Shown: positions 16,257-24,907, numbered from the stretch's first letter. The stretch is DNA of 64,000 bases from Streptomyces umbrinus (GCF_030817415.1 NZ_JAUSZI010000002.1:4092001-4156000); one strand, 5' to 3'. Notes: a model not told the origin generated them from the letters alone. Made by a program: numbers and translations.

Positions 16257-17246
16257 TCAGAACAGGGCCCGGGCCAGCGCCCGGCGCGCCGCGGCGACAC
16301 GCGGGTCGTCGGCGCCCACTACCTCGAAGAGCTCAAGAAGCCGTACGCGCGCCGCGTCCCGGTCGTCACCCGCCGTACGCGCCACCGCGTCGACGAGCCG
16401 CCCGAAGGCGTCCTCGACATGGCCGCCCACCAGGTCCAGGTCGGCGGCGGCGATCTGCGCCGGTACGTCACCGGGGTTGTCGGCGGCTTCCTTGCGCACC
16501 TGCTGCGGGTCGGCGCCCTGCACGCGCTGGAGCAACTCGGCCTGGGCCAGGCCCAGCTTGGCCTCCGTGTTGCCCGGGTCGTCACTCAGCACGTTCTTGT
16601 ACGCCTGCACCGCGCCGCCGAAGTCGCCCGCATCCAGGGCCTGTACGGCGGCTTCGAGCAGCGCGTCGTACGGACCGGCCGGGACCTGGGCCTCCACGGG
16701 CTGCCCGCTCTGCGCACCCTGCTCGCCGTCCGGGTCGACGGTCAGACCCGTCAGGCCGAAGCGCTCCTCGGCGACCTGCACGAGCTGGTCGAGGGTGCCC
16801 CGGATCTGGGCCTCGGGGGCGGCCCCCTGGAAGAGCGGCAGGGCCTGACCGGCCACCACCGCGAACACCGCCGGGATCCCCTGGATCCCGAACTGCTGCA
16901 TCAGCATCTGATTCGCGTCGACGTCGATCTTGGCGAGGACGAACCGGCCGTTGTACTCGGCGGTGAGCCGCTCCAGGAGCGGGCTGAGCTGCTTGCACGG
17001 CTCGCACCACTCGGCCCAGAAGTCGATGACGACCGGCACCTCGGTGGAGCGCTGCAGGACGTCCCGCTCAAAACCCGCCTCGTCGACGTCGATGACGAGA
17101 CTCGACGGCGACACCGCGGAGACGGCTCCGCCGCCCTGCCGCGCCGCTTCCGCACGCGCCTGCTCCGCCTTCGCCTTGGCCTCTTGGGCCGCCTTCACCG
17201 CGGCGAGGTCGACGACTCCGCTCATGGACATGTTCCGTGGCTGCAT
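16257..17246 (-). CDS. Thioredoxin-domain TPR protein (CnoX/YbbN-like co-chaperone)
   Basis: A 329-residue cytoplasmic protein. Residues 10-40 are an Ala/Lys/Glu-rich helix. Residues 48-155 are a thioredoxin fold with active site W80-C-E-P-C84 and the cis-Pro segment IQGIPAV. From residue 195 come tetratricopeptide-like helices (LDAGDFGGAVQAYKNVLSDDPGNTEAKLGLA). This layout matches CnoX/YbbN, which protect proteins from oxidative aggregation and hand them to chaperonins. The CXXC here is intact, so it may also act as a disulfide reductase. ATG 17246 has a GGGAGGA site. Confidence 0.85.
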   Translation of the reverse strand: MQPRNMSMSGVVDLAAVKAAQEAKAKAEQARAEAARQGGGAVSAVSPSSLVIDVDEAGFERDVLQRSTEVPVVIDFWAEWCEPCKQLSPLLERLTAEYNGRFVLAKIDVDANQMLMQQFGIQGIPAVFAVVAGQALPLFQGAAPEAQIRGTLDQLVQVAEERFGLTGLTVDPDGEQGAQSGQPVEAQVPAGPYDALLEAAVQALDAGDFGGAVQAYKNVLSDDPGNTEAKLGLAQAELLQRVQGADPQQVRKEAADNPGDVPAQIAAADLDLVGGHVEDAFGRLVDAVARTAGDDRDAARVRLLELFEVVGADDPRVAAARRALARALF

Positions 17247-17491
17247 GCGTCTATCCTCCCCCCTCCGCGCGCCTCTGTGAAAAGCGTTGTGAAAGCTGGT
17301 CGATTACGTGGTCCAGTACTGGTCGACGTCGGTCCTGGCGCCGGGTCCCCACCTGGCGCCGCGCGGTTGTCGCTCGCACACGAGCTTTCGCTACGGGTCG
17401 TAGCGTAACTCTCTCCGGGGAATCGCGTCAGGCGCATTCCGGTGATCTCCCTCACGGCTCCACGGAATCCCCTTACTCAGAGTCCCCGGAT

Positions 17492-18133
17492 ATGGTCACC
17501 GGCATGCAGAGCCGCACCTCCGCCCCCCGCACCGGGCGTCCCCGCAGCGCCGCCGCGGACGCCGCGATCCTGGCGGCGACGCGTGCGGCTCTGGTCGAAC
17601 TGGGCTGGTCCAAGCTGACGCTGGGGGACGTGGCGACACGTGCCGGGGTGGCCAAAACGACCCTCTACCGTCGCTGGGCGGGCAAGAACGAGCTCGTGGT
17701 CGACGCGGTGGCGGCGCTCTTCGACGAGCTGGAGCTGCCCGACCGGGGGAGCCTCTCGGCGGACATCGAGGGTGTGGTGCTCCAGTTCGCGGCGATCCTC
17801 GCGCGCCCGGAGGCGAAGAGCGGGTTGATGGCGGTCCTCGCCGAGTCCACGCGGGACGACGCGCTGCGGGAGCGGATCCGGGCGTCTGTCGTCGACCGTC
17901 AGAAGCGGTTGGTGGTTGAAGGGCGGCGGCGGGCCCAGGTCCGTGGTGAACTCCCTCCGGAGTCCGACCCCTCGGCCGCGGCCCGCACGGTCGATCTCAT
18001 CTTCGACATGGTCGCCGGTGCGGTGGTCCACCGCACCCTGGTCTGCGCCGAACCGGTCACCCCGACGTGGGTCCACGACTTCACCCGGGTCCTGCTACTG
18101 GGCTTGTCGGGTGCGGCAACGCCGGAGGCTTGA
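17492..18133 (+). CDS. TetR family transcriptional regulator
   Basis: A 213-residue repressor-type protein. Residues 20-70 hold the TetR N-terminal HTH (AILAATRAALVELGWSKLTLGDVATRAGVAKTTLYRRW), and the remainder is an all-helical ligand-binding domain. ATG 17492 and ATG 17504 are both possible; neither has a clear ribosome-binding site. An imperfect TTACTCAGAGT dyad lies 9 bases upstream of the first ATG, where an autoregulator would bind. It is divergent from the thioredoxin gene. Confidence 0.85.
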   Translation: MVTGMQSRTSAPRTGRPRSAAADAAILAATRAALVELGWSKLTLGDVATRAGVAKTTLYRRWAGKNELVVDAVAALFDELELPDRGSLSADIEGVVLQFAAILARPEAKSGLMAVLAESTRDDALRERIRASVVDRQKRLVVEGRRRAQVRGELPPESDPSAAARTVDLIFDMVAGAVVHRTLVCAEPVTPTWVHDFTRVLLLGLSGAATPEA

Positions 18134-18181
18134 ACCCTTTTGTCGCCCCCGCCGCCCCTACCCATTCCCGTCACTAGCTCA

Positions 18182-18203
18182 GGGGCTCCGCCCCCGAACC
18201 CCC
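18182..18203. repeat. GGGGCTCCGCCCCC-type intergenic repeat, copy 1
   Basis: A GC-rich palindromic element that begins GGGGCTCCGCCCCC and continues CGAACCCCC. A near-identical copy lies at 37365-37386, and a variant is embedded in the icmA coding sequence at 20067-20088. Confidence 0.75.
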
Positions 18204-18227
18204 GTTAGTCGGGTGCGGGTGGTGTGT

Positions 18228-18255
18228 GGCTGGTCGCGCAGTTCCCCGCGCCCCT
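18228..18255 (-). repeat. GGGGCGCGGGGAACTGCGC repeat, copy 1
   Basis: One copy of a dispersed intergenic element. Its core on the minus strand is AGGGGCGCGGGGAACTGCGC followed by GACCAGCC. It lies past the TetR stop, between convergent genes, a typical place for a terminator-associated repeat. Confidence 0.85.
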
Positions 18256-18354
18256 GAAAGACGGGGCTGCGCCCCTGTCTTTCAGCCTGTCCGGCGTTTG
18301 AGGACGAGCGCGTTCAGCGCGATTCCGGGGGCCTGGGGGCGGAGCCCCCAGAAA

Positions 18355-18421
18355 GGGACGATGGGGGTCCCCCCGCTCGAGCGAAGCCGAGAGTGGGGGA
18401 GGGTAGAGGCGGCGGGGGCGA
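18355..18421. repeat. 67-bp dispersed repeat, copy A
   Basis: A 67-base element that runs from GGGACGATGGGGGTCCCC to GGCGGGGGCGA and includes CGCTCGAGCG. The reverse complement occurs at 37291-37357 with one mismatch. It lies just past the icmA stop codon. Confidence 0.85.
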
Positions 18422-18430
18422 AAAAAACGG

Positions 18431-20167
18431 CTAGAACCCCGCCGGTTCCGTGTACTCGCCCCACTCTTCCCGGAGGGCATCGCAAATCTCGCCGAGGGTC
18501 GCCTCGGCCCGCACCGCGGCGAGCATCGGCACGATCATGTTCGACCCGTCCCGCGCGGCGGCGAGCATCGCGGCAATGGCCCCATGCACAGCCGACTCCG
18601 ACCGACCCGCCCGCCGCCCCGAGAGCACCCGAACCTGCTCCCGCTCCACCTCATGCCCGACCCGCAGAATCTCCAAGTCACCAGTGACAGAGCCGTGGTG
18701 GACGTTGACACCCACAACCCGCTTCTCCCCCTTCTCCACAGCCCGCTGGTACCGGAACGCCGACTCCGCGATCTCCCCGGTGAACCACCCGTCCTCGATC
18801 CCCCGCAGAATCCCGGACGTGACGGGCCCGATCGGATGCACCCCGTCGGGATGCGCCCGCTCCCCCCGTTCCCTGATCTGCTCGAAGATCCGCTCCGCAT
18901 CCGCCTCGATCCGGTCCGTCAGCTGCTCGACGTACCAGGAACCGCCCAGCGGATCCGCGACGTTGGCGACACCGGTCTCCTCCATCAGCACCTGCTGCGT
19001 ACGCAGGGCGATCTCCGCGGCCTGCTCGGACGGCAGGGCGAGCGTCTCGTCGAGCGCGTTCGTGTGGAGGGAGTTCGTGCCGCCCAGCACCGCCGCGAGC
19101 GCCTCGACCGCCGTACGGACGACGTTGTTGTACGGCTGCTGGGCCGTCAGCGAGACGCCCGCCGTCTGCGTGTGGAAGCGCAGCCACTGCGCCTTCTCGG
19201 ACCGCGCCCCGTACACGTCCCGCATCCACCGCGCCCAGATCCGCCGCGCGGCCCGGAACTTGGCGATCTCCTCGAAGAAGTCGACGTGCGCGTCGAAGAA
19301 GAAGGACAGCCCCGGCGCGAAGACGTCGACGTCGAGCCCGCGCGACAGCCCCAGCTCCACGTACCCGAACCCGTCCGCCAGCGTGTACGCCAGTTCCTGC
19401 GCGGCCGTGGAGCCGGCCTCGCGGATGTGGTAGCCGGAGACGGACAGCGGCTTGTACGCGGGGATCGACGAGGCGCAGTGCTCCATCAGGTCGCCGATGA
19501 GGCGCAGATGCGGCTCCGGCTGGAAGAGCCACTCCTTCTGCGCGATGTACTCCTTGAAGATGTCGGTCTGGAGCGTGCCGTTCAGCACAGGCGGGTCGAC
19601 GCCCTGCCGCTCGGCGGCCACCAGGTACATGCAGAAGACCGGGACGGCCGGTCCGCTGATCGTCATCGACGTCGTCACGTCGCCCAGCGGGATGTCCTTG
19701 AACAGGACCTCCATGTCGGCCGCGGAATCGATCGCGACCCCGCAGTGGCCGACCTCGCCGAGCGAACGCGGATCGTCGGAGTCGCGCCCCATGAGCGTGG
19801 GCATGTCGAAGGCCACGGAGAGCCCGCCCCCGCCGTCGGCGAGGATCTTCTTGTACCGCTCGTTGGTCTGCTCGGCGTTCCCGAAACCCGCGAACTGCCG
19901 GATGGTCCACGTCCGCCCGCGGTAGCCGGTCGAGTAGAGCCCGCGCGTGAAGGGGTACTCCCCCGGCCAGCCGATCCGCTCGAACCCGGCGTACGCGTCC
20001 CCGGGCCGAGGCCCGTACACGGGCTCCACCGCATCACCGGAGAGCGTCGTGCGTGTCCAATCCCTTGGGGGCTTCGCCCCCAAACCCCCGGCGGCTTCCC
20101 GCTTGTGCGAGGTGTCGTACCGGGCCTGCCAGCGACGGCGGCCCTCCTCGATGGCATCAGCGTCCAT
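18431..20167 (-). CDS. icmA: Isobutyryl-CoA/methylmalonyl-CoA mutase-type large subunit
   Basis: The substrate-binding chain of a B12-dependent acyl-CoA mutase, which interconverts isobutyryl-CoA and n-butyryl-CoA when paired with a separate cobalamin-binding chain (IcmB, not in the window). The 578-residue TIM-barrel protein has GWPGEYPFTRGLY, TWTIRQFAGFG and LGGTNSLHTNALDE, and ends without a B12-binding DXHXXG domain, as expected for IcmA. From memory, characterised IcmA is 566 residues; the extra ~12 residues coincide with a repeat-derived stretch at residues 25-38. ATG 20167 appears leaderless behind a 20-bp palindrome. Confidence 0.9.
   Translation of the reverse strand: MDADAIEEGRRRWQARYDTSHKREAAGGLGAKPPRDWTRTTLSGDAVEPVYGPRPGDAYAGFERIGWPGEYPFTRGLYSTGYRGRTWTIRQFAGFGNAEQTNERYKKILADGGGGLSVAFDMPTLMGRDSDDPRSLGEVGHCGVAIDSAADMEVLFKDIPLGDVTTSMTISGPAVPVFCMYLVAAERQGVDPPVLNGTLQTDIFKEYIAQKEWLFQPEPHLRLIGDLMEHCASSIPAYKPLSVSGYHIREAGSTAAQELAYTLADGFGYVELGLSRGLDVDVFAPGLSFFFDAHVDFFEEIAKFRAARRIWARWMRDVYGARSEKAQWLRFHTQTAGVSLTAQQPYNNVVRTAVEALAAVLGGTNSLHTNALDETLALPSEQAAEIALRTQQVLMEETGVANVADPLGGSWYVEQLTDRIEADAERIFEQIRERGERAHPDGVHPIGPVTSGILRGIEDGWFTGEIAESAFRYQRAVEKGEKRVVGVNVHHGSVTGDLEILRVGHEVEREQVRVLSGRRAGRSESAVHGAIAAMLAAARDGSNMIVPMLAAVRAEATLGEICDALREEWGEYTEPAGF
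20065..20088. repeat. Intergenic-type palindromic repeat inside icmA
   Basis: TTGGGGGC-TTC-GCCCCCAA (20065-20083) is a perfect palindrome. With the following ACCCCC it matches the GGGGCTCCGCCCCCGAACCCCC elements at 18182 and 37365 at most positions. It lies in frame in the icmA N-terminal region and encodes Gly/Pro-rich residues (AGGLGAKPPR). Confidence 0.8.
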
Positions 20168-20174
20168 ACCATCA

Positions 20175-20200
20175 AAGTTACTAGGACGTCCTAGTAATCG
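20175..20200 (-). promoter_or_regulatory. icmA promoter with 20-bp perfect palindrome
   Basis: TTACTAGGACGTCCTAGTAA (20178-20197) is a perfect palindrome. On the minus strand it runs into a -10-like TAACTT (20175-20180) that ends 7 bases before the icmA ATG. A repressor bound there would cover the -10 and spacer, so the dyad is a strong operator candidate. The MarR, TetR or another regulator nearby could be the partner; this is unproven. Confidence 0.65.
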
Positions 20201-20265
20201 TCGACGGCAAACCGCCACAGATCACACCCGTGGCGGTGGTGGCTCCCAGCCCGTCAGTCAGTCCG

Positions 20266-20604
20266 TCACGCCTTTGCGACCGCGCCCGCGTCCTCCGTGA
20301 CCTTGGACTCCAGCTCGCGGCTGACCTTGCGCTCCACGAAGAAGGCGGCCGTGGGGACGGTGCCCGCGAGCAGCACCCACAGCAGCTTCGGGACCGGCCA
20401 CTTGGCCTTGGAGCCCAGGTCGAAGGCGAAGACCAGGTAGACGACGTACAGCCAGCCGTGCGCGACGCTGACGACACGCGTGAAGTCCGCGGCGCCGTCC
20501 AGGTCGAGCACGTACTTGCCGATCATCCCGAGGACCAACAGGACCAGCAGGACACCGGTGACGTAGGCCATGACGCGGTAGCGGGTCAGCACGCTCTTTT
20601 TCAT
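20266..20604 (-). CDS. DUF3817 integral membrane protein
   Basis: A 112-residue protein with three membrane segments (about residues 12-32, 44-64, 74-92) and the family features VSVAHGWLYVVYLVFAFDL and AAFFVERKV. Function is unknown. Homologues occur near MSMEG_0567-type loci, but nothing here assigns a role. ATG 20604 has no ribosome-binding site; TACGCT ends 7 bases before it, so the mRNA is probably leaderless. A paralogue with the same signature is at 29440-29784. Confidence 0.8.
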   Translation of the reverse strand: MKKSVLTRYRVMAYVTGVLLVLLVLGMIGKYVLDLDGAADFTRVVSVAHGWLYVVYLVFAFDLGSKAKWPVPKLLWVLLAGTVPTAAFFVERKVSRELESKVTEDAGAVAKA

Positions 20605-20774
20605 GGCTACGAGCGTAACCACCGGTTTCGCACGATCTTCGGGCACCCCCGCCCGTCGTCGGAGGCCGGCAACGGGCCCCACAAGCGGCGCGGGGCGGGA
20701 CATCATGCGGCTCCGCCGCGTGGGCGCGACCAGCCCCCGCCAACCCCGCTGTCGACGAACCGCACCCGGCGGAG

Positions 20775-21281
20775 CTACTCGTCGAAGTCGTGCGCCGCCA
20801 CCCTCAGCGGACGCAGCATCGCGAAGATCTCCCGGCACTCCTCGGCGTCGTACACGCCGAGACCGAACTCCATCGACATCAGGTCGCGGGTGGCGGCGTC
20901 GCAGACCTCGCGGCCCTTGTCGGTGATGGAGGCGAGGGTGCCGCGGCCGTCGTTGGGGTTGGGGCGCTTGTCGACCAGTCCTGACCGGGCGAGCCGGTCC
21001 ACGGTGTTGGTCACCGACGTCGGGTGCACCATCAGCCGTTCGCCGATCTTGGACATCGGCAGCTCGCCGGCCTTGGAGAAGGTGAGCAGCACCAGGGCCT
21101 CGTAGCGCGCGAACGTCAGCTCGTACGGCTTGACGACCGCGTCGACCTCGGCGAGGAGGATCTGGTGCGCGCGCATGATGGAGGTGATCGCGCCCATGGA
21201 CGGCACGGATCCCCAGCGTTGCTTCCAGTGCTCGTCGGCACGGGCGATGGGATCGAAGGCAAGACTGAGCGGCTTCGGCAC
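20775..21281 (-). CDS. MarR family transcriptional regulator
   Basis: A 168-residue protein with a typical winged-helix core: RYEALVLLTFSKAGELPMSKIGERLMVHPTSVTNTVDRLARSGLVDK at residues 58-105, then the wing RPNPNDGRGTLASITDKG. It should bind palindromic DNA as a dimer and release it on a phenolic or similar ligand. GTG 21281 follows TAGGGT by 7 bases, a leaderless pattern; that -10 overlaps the stop of the MFS gene upstream. It could control the MFS gene or icmA. Confidence 0.85.
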   Translation of the reverse strand: MPKPLSLAFDPIARADEHWKQRWGSVPSMGAITSIMRAHQILLAEVDAVVKPYELTFARYEALVLLTFSKAGELPMSKIGERLMVHPTSVTNTVDRLARSGLVDKRPNPNDGRGTLASITDKGREVCDAATRDLMSMEFGLGVYDAEECREIFAMLRPLRVAAHDFDE

Positions 21282-21291
21282 GGCAAAGACC

Positions 21292-22629
21292 CTACCGGCC
21301 GGTCATATCGTGGTCAGCCCCGTCTCGCGTATCGATATTCGCCCCCTTTGCCGCCCTCACTCCCCGCCCCTTCGCCGGCGCCTTCCCCTCGCCTTCCCGG
21401 GCCCCTCCCGTACGCCGTACCTCCACCGCCAGGAGCACGCAGCACACGGTCCCCACCACGCCGACGCCGCCCACGACCGTGCTGACCGCCCAGAACTCGG
21501 CGGCCGCACCGGCGAGCGCCATGCCCACGCCCTGGATCGTCATCAGCCCGGCGGTGTGCACGGTCATGGCCCGCCCGCGCAGTTCCTCGGGAACGGCGTC
21601 CACGAACCAGCGGTCGAGCCCGAGGGTGTACGCGCCCGCCGACCCGGCGAACACCAGCACGAGCAGGATCCAGCCGAGGCCCGGGTGGAAGGGGTAGAGG
21701 AGGAGCGGCAGCAGTCCGCCGCCCGCCAGGGGCAGCACGATCCGGGAGCGGGCCGCGGGCGACAGGGCGGCGCCGGCGTACAGCTCCCCCGCGATCGTCC
21801 CGACCGGCATCGCGCACATCAGCAGTCCGATCCAGGCCGTGCCGACCCCGATCTCGTCCGCGTACGCGGCGGCCAGCGCCTCGGGTGCCACGACGAACAT
21901 GGGCGGCACCCACAGGAGAAGCAGCAGCGCCCGGATCCGGCGGTCGGCGAGAACCTGCCGTGCGCCGGAGAGCGAGTACCGCACGAGCGCCCCGCCCCCG
22001 GCACGGGCCGGTCGGCGGCGCGTGCCCAACCGCAAAAGCAGCGCCGAGGCGAGGAAGGTGCCCAGCGTGACGGCCAGTGCCCCGCGCGGCGGGACCACGG
22101 TGAGCAGGACACCGCCGAGGCCGAAGCCCACGAGCACGGCGCTCTGCGACACGATCCGCAGCAGGGACCGGCCGAGCACGAACAGGTCGCCGTCGCCGAG
22201 GATGTCGGTCAGCGTGGCCATCCGTGTCCCGCTGAACACCGGTGACACGGCCGCGATGACGCACCGCAGCACGAGCAGTGCGGCGACGGGTGTGGCCGGC
22301 AGGGCCATCAGCGCCGCGCACCCGGCGCACACCAGGTCGCAGACGACGAGCACCCGCCGCGGCGGGAACCGGTCGGCCACCCCGGACAGCAGCGTGCCGC
22401 CGACGAGGTAGGGGAGGAAGCCCAGCGCGAACACCAGGGCGCTGAGCAGCGGCGACCCCGTGAGCCCGTACACGAGCACGGTCAGCGCGATCTCGCTGAC
22501 GACGACGCCGAGCAGCGACAGGGCGTGTGCGAGGAACACGGCACGGAACTCGCGTACGGCGAAGACGGGACCGTAACCGGTCTTCTCGGGGGTGGGCAGC
22601 GTCGACGTGCCCCTGTTCTCTTCCGGCAT
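21292..22629 (-). CDS. MFS transporter
   Basis: A 445-residue protein with about 12 hydrophobic segments in two six-helix halves and the N-terminal motif REFRAVFLAHALSLLGVVVSEIALTVLVYGLTGSPL, typical of the enterobactin-exporter-like or macrolide-exporter-like branch of the major facilitator superfamily. Probably a proton-driven exporter of a small molecule. It lies 10 bases upstream of the MarR gene in the same direction and is divergent from an ArsR-like regulator, either of which may control it. Confidence 0.85.
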   Translation of the reverse strand: MPEENRGTSTLPTPEKTGYGPVFAVREFRAVFLAHALSLLGVVVSEIALTVLVYGLTGSPLLSALVFALGFLPYLVGGTLLSGVADRFPPRRVLVVCDLVCAGCAALMALPATPVAALLVLRCVIAAVSPVFSGTRMATLTDILGDGDLFVLGRSLLRIVSQSAVLVGFGLGGVLLTVVPPRGALAVTLGTFLASALLLRLGTRRRPARAGGGALVRYSLSGARQVLADRRIRALLLLLWVPPMFVVAPEALAAAYADEIGVGTAWIGLLMCAMPVGTIAGELYAGAALSPAARSRIVLPLAGGGLLPLLLYPFHPGLGWILLVLVFAGSAGAYTLGLDRWFVDAVPEELRGRAMTVHTAGLMTIQGVGMALAGAAAEFWAVSTVVGGVGVVGTVCCVLLAVEVRRTGGAREGEGKAPAKGRGVRAAKGANIDTRDGADHDMTGR

Positions 22630-22716
22630 GTCCCGCAGCGTGCCTGTGCACGGGCCGCCCGCCGTAGAGTTTCGGTGTCAGCCGAATCTTCGTGATCGAC
22701 CCCGGCGGGAGGGTCC

Positions 22717-23700
22717 ATGCCGTTCCATCTGCACTTCGGCGAGGACGACCTCCTCAGGTGCCGCTTCGCGGTGTCCCCGCTGTGGGAGACCCAGGAGGCG
22801 GTCCGTACCCTCAACCGCCCCGAGCGGCACGGGTATCACGCGCACTGGCTCCGTCGTACGCGTTCGGCGGCCGCGGAGCTCGATCTGACGTCTCTGTGGC
22901 TGTTGATGCCCCAGCGCGGGCACACCCCGGACTGGCTGGGGCCTCCGCCGCTCGGCCCCTCGGCCACGTTCGACGAGGAGATCGCGGCGGTTCGCGGTGC
23001 CGATCCCGAGGCGGCCCGCGAGGACACCGCACTGGCGCTCGCGGACACCCCGGGCGCCCTCGAATCCCCGCGCGGGCGCGCCCTGCTGGCCGACCCGGTC
23101 CGCATGATCCAGGAGCTGACCGACCTGCTGGCGGCGGCCTGGCGCGCCCTCGTCGAGCCCGACTGGCCGAGGCTGCGCGCCCTCCTGGAGGCCGATGTGG
23201 TCTTCCACTCGCGGCGCCTGGCCGAGGTGGGCCTGGGCGGGCTGCTGTCCGAGCTGGACCGGCGGCTCGCCTGGGACGCCGGCACGCTCACGATCGACGT
23301 CAAGGGCGACCACGTCCGCGAACTCGGCGGCCAGGGCCTGGTGTTGATGCCCAGCGTCTTCTCCTGGCCGAATGTGGTGAGCGGCTTCGATCCGCCCTGG
23401 CAGCCGACGCTGGTCTACCCGGCGCGCGGCATCGCGGGCCTGTGGGCCGAGCCGTCCGACCGCACGCCCGAGGCGCTGGAACGGATCCTCGGCCGCGGCC
23501 GCGCCGCCGTCCTGACCGCGCTCGACGACCCCGCCACCACGACGGGCCTCGCGCACCGCCTCGGCCTCGCGCCCTCGTCGGTGTCGGCGCATCTGTCGGC
23601 GCTACGCGACGCGGGTCTGCTCGTCTCGCGCCGGTACGGACACCAGGTGCTGTACGAGAGGACGCCGCTGGGCATCGCACTGGCGTCGGGCGGCGCCTGA
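22717..23700 (+). CDS. ArsR/winged-helix transcriptional regulator (DUF5937 type)
   Basis: A 327-residue protein. The first 240 residues are an actinobacterial ligand or effector domain that begins MPFHLHFGEDDLLRCRFAVSPLWE, with the conserved VFSWPNV segment near residue 215. The C-terminal 65 residues are an ArsR-like winged helix (TGLAHRLGLAPSSVSAHLSALRDAGLLVSRR...). The HTH is at the C-terminus, the reverse of classical ArsR proteins. ATG 22717 has a GGGAGGG site. It is divergent from the MFS exporter gene and is a likely regulator of it. Confidence 0.85.
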   Translation: MPFHLHFGEDDLLRCRFAVSPLWETQEAVRTLNRPERHGYHAHWLRRTRSAAAELDLTSLWLLMPQRGHTPDWLGPPPLGPSATFDEEIAAVRGADPEAAREDTALALADTPGALESPRGRALLADPVRMIQELTDLLAAAWRALVEPDWPRLRALLEADVVFHSRRLAEVGLGGLLSELDRRLAWDAGTLTIDVKGDHVRELGGQGLVLMPSVFSWPNVVSGFDPPWQPTLVYPARGIAGLWAEPSDRTPEALERILGRGRAAVLTALDDPATTTGLAHRLGLAPSSVSAHLSALRDAGLLVSRRYGHQVLYERTPLGIALASGGA

Positions 23701-23822
23701 CGCCCCGACAGCAGCCCTACCGGAGGCGGCCGCCCACGGTGTCGCACCCCTGCCGGTCAAGTCCGTTATGCCACGATAGTCGGACATCGTCACTGACCGT
23801 CACCTTCGCCCAAGGGGGCAGG

Positions 23823-24839
23823 ATGTTCCGGCAGACCCGTACCCGTACCCTCGCGGCGCTCGCCGTGCTCGGACTCGTGGCGGGCTGCTCGTCCGCGCCC
23901 GAGGCCGACACGGACACCGCCGCCCGTGAGACGTCCCCGCTGGCGAGCCCCGCCGCCGGTTCCCCGTTCTGGGTCGACCCGGCGAGCCCCGCGGCCCAGC
24001 AGGTGCAGCGGTGGGAGCAGCAGGGGCGCGAGCGCGACGCCCGGCTCCTGAAGCTCATCGCGGACCGGCCCGCCGCGATCTGGCCCTCCGCCGAGCGCCC
24101 CGAGCCGAAGATCAAGGAGGCGACCGCGGCGGCGGCCCGGGAGGGGCGTACCGCGGTCTTCGTCGCGTACGACATCCCGCACCGCGACTGCGGACAGCAC
24201 TCGGCGGGCGGGGCGTACGGCGCGGACGCCTACCGGGACTGGATCGACCGGTTCGCGCGGGCCATCGGCGACAGCGAGGCCCTGGTCGTGCTGGAGCCGG
24301 ACGCGGTCGCGCACATCGTGGACGGCTGCACCCCGGGCGAGTACCACGCCGAGCGCGAGCAGATGCTCACCGAGGCGATCGTGCGGCTGAAGCGGCAGCC
24401 GCGGACGAAGGTGTACCTCGACGCGGGCAATCCGGCCTGGATCCGGGAGTCGTGGAAGCTGGTCGAGCCTCTCAGGCGCGCGGGCGTCGCGAACGCCGAC
24501 GGCTTCGCCCTGAACGTCTCCAACTTCCAGACGGACGAGACGACGAAGGAGTACGGCCGCCGCCTCTCGGAGGACCTCGGCGGCAAGCACTTCGTCGTGG
24601 ACACCAGCCGCAACGGCAACGGCCCGCTGGACGGCGACCCCTCCCAGGCCTGGTGCAACCCGCCGGGCCGCGCGCTGGGCACCCCGCCCACCAAGGAAAC
24701 CGGCGACCCCCTCGTGGACGCCTACCTGTGGATCAAGCGCCCCGGGGAGTCGGACGGACAGTGCCGCGGCGGACCGTCGGCGGGTCAATGGTGGGCGGAC
24801 TACGCCCTGGCTCTGGCCCGCAACTCCAGCGCCCCATAA
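23823..24839 (+). CDS. GH6 family endoglucanase-like lipoprotein (CslZ-like)
   Basis: A 338-residue glycoside hydrolase family 6 protein that cleaves beta-1,4-glucan by inversion. Residues 1-22 are a lipoprotein signal with Cys22 in LVAGC. The catalytic domain has FVAYDIPHRDCGQHSAGG, the acid Asp in VLEPDAVAHI, YLDAGNPAW, FVVDTSRNGNG and the C-terminal WCNPPGRALG. It is convergent with glxA and lies next to cslA, as the cellulase-like gene does in the known cslA locus, so trimming or release of the CslA glycan is the likely role. Confidence 0.85.
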   Translation: MFRQTRTRTLAALAVLGLVAGCSSAPEADTDTAARETSPLASPAAGSPFWVDPASPAAQQVQRWEQQGRERDARLLKLIADRPAAIWPSAERPEPKIKEATAAAAREGRTAVFVAYDIPHRDCGQHSAGGAYGADAYRDWIDRFARAIGDSEALVVLEPDAVAHIVDGCTPGEYHAEREQMLTEAIVRLKRQPRTKVYLDAGNPAWIRESWKLVEPLRRAGVANADGFALNVSNFQTDETTKEYGRRLSEDLGGKHFVVDTSRNGNGPLDGDPSQAWCNPPGRALGTPPTKETGDPLVDAYLWIKRPGESDGQCRGGPSAGQWWADYALALARNSSAP

Positions 24840-24868
24840 GGGGCGCGGGGAACTGCGCGACCAGCCAC
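24840..24868 (+). repeat. GGGGCGCGGGGAACTGCGC repeat, copy 2
   Basis: Directly after the TAA of the GH6 gene, in the 68-base gap before the convergent glxA stop. Core GGGGCGCGGGGAACTGCGCG followed by ACCAGCCAC. Confidence 0.85.
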
Positions 24869-24907
24869 GAACAACCCGCAGACACAAACGGGCAACCAAG
24901 CGGAGCG

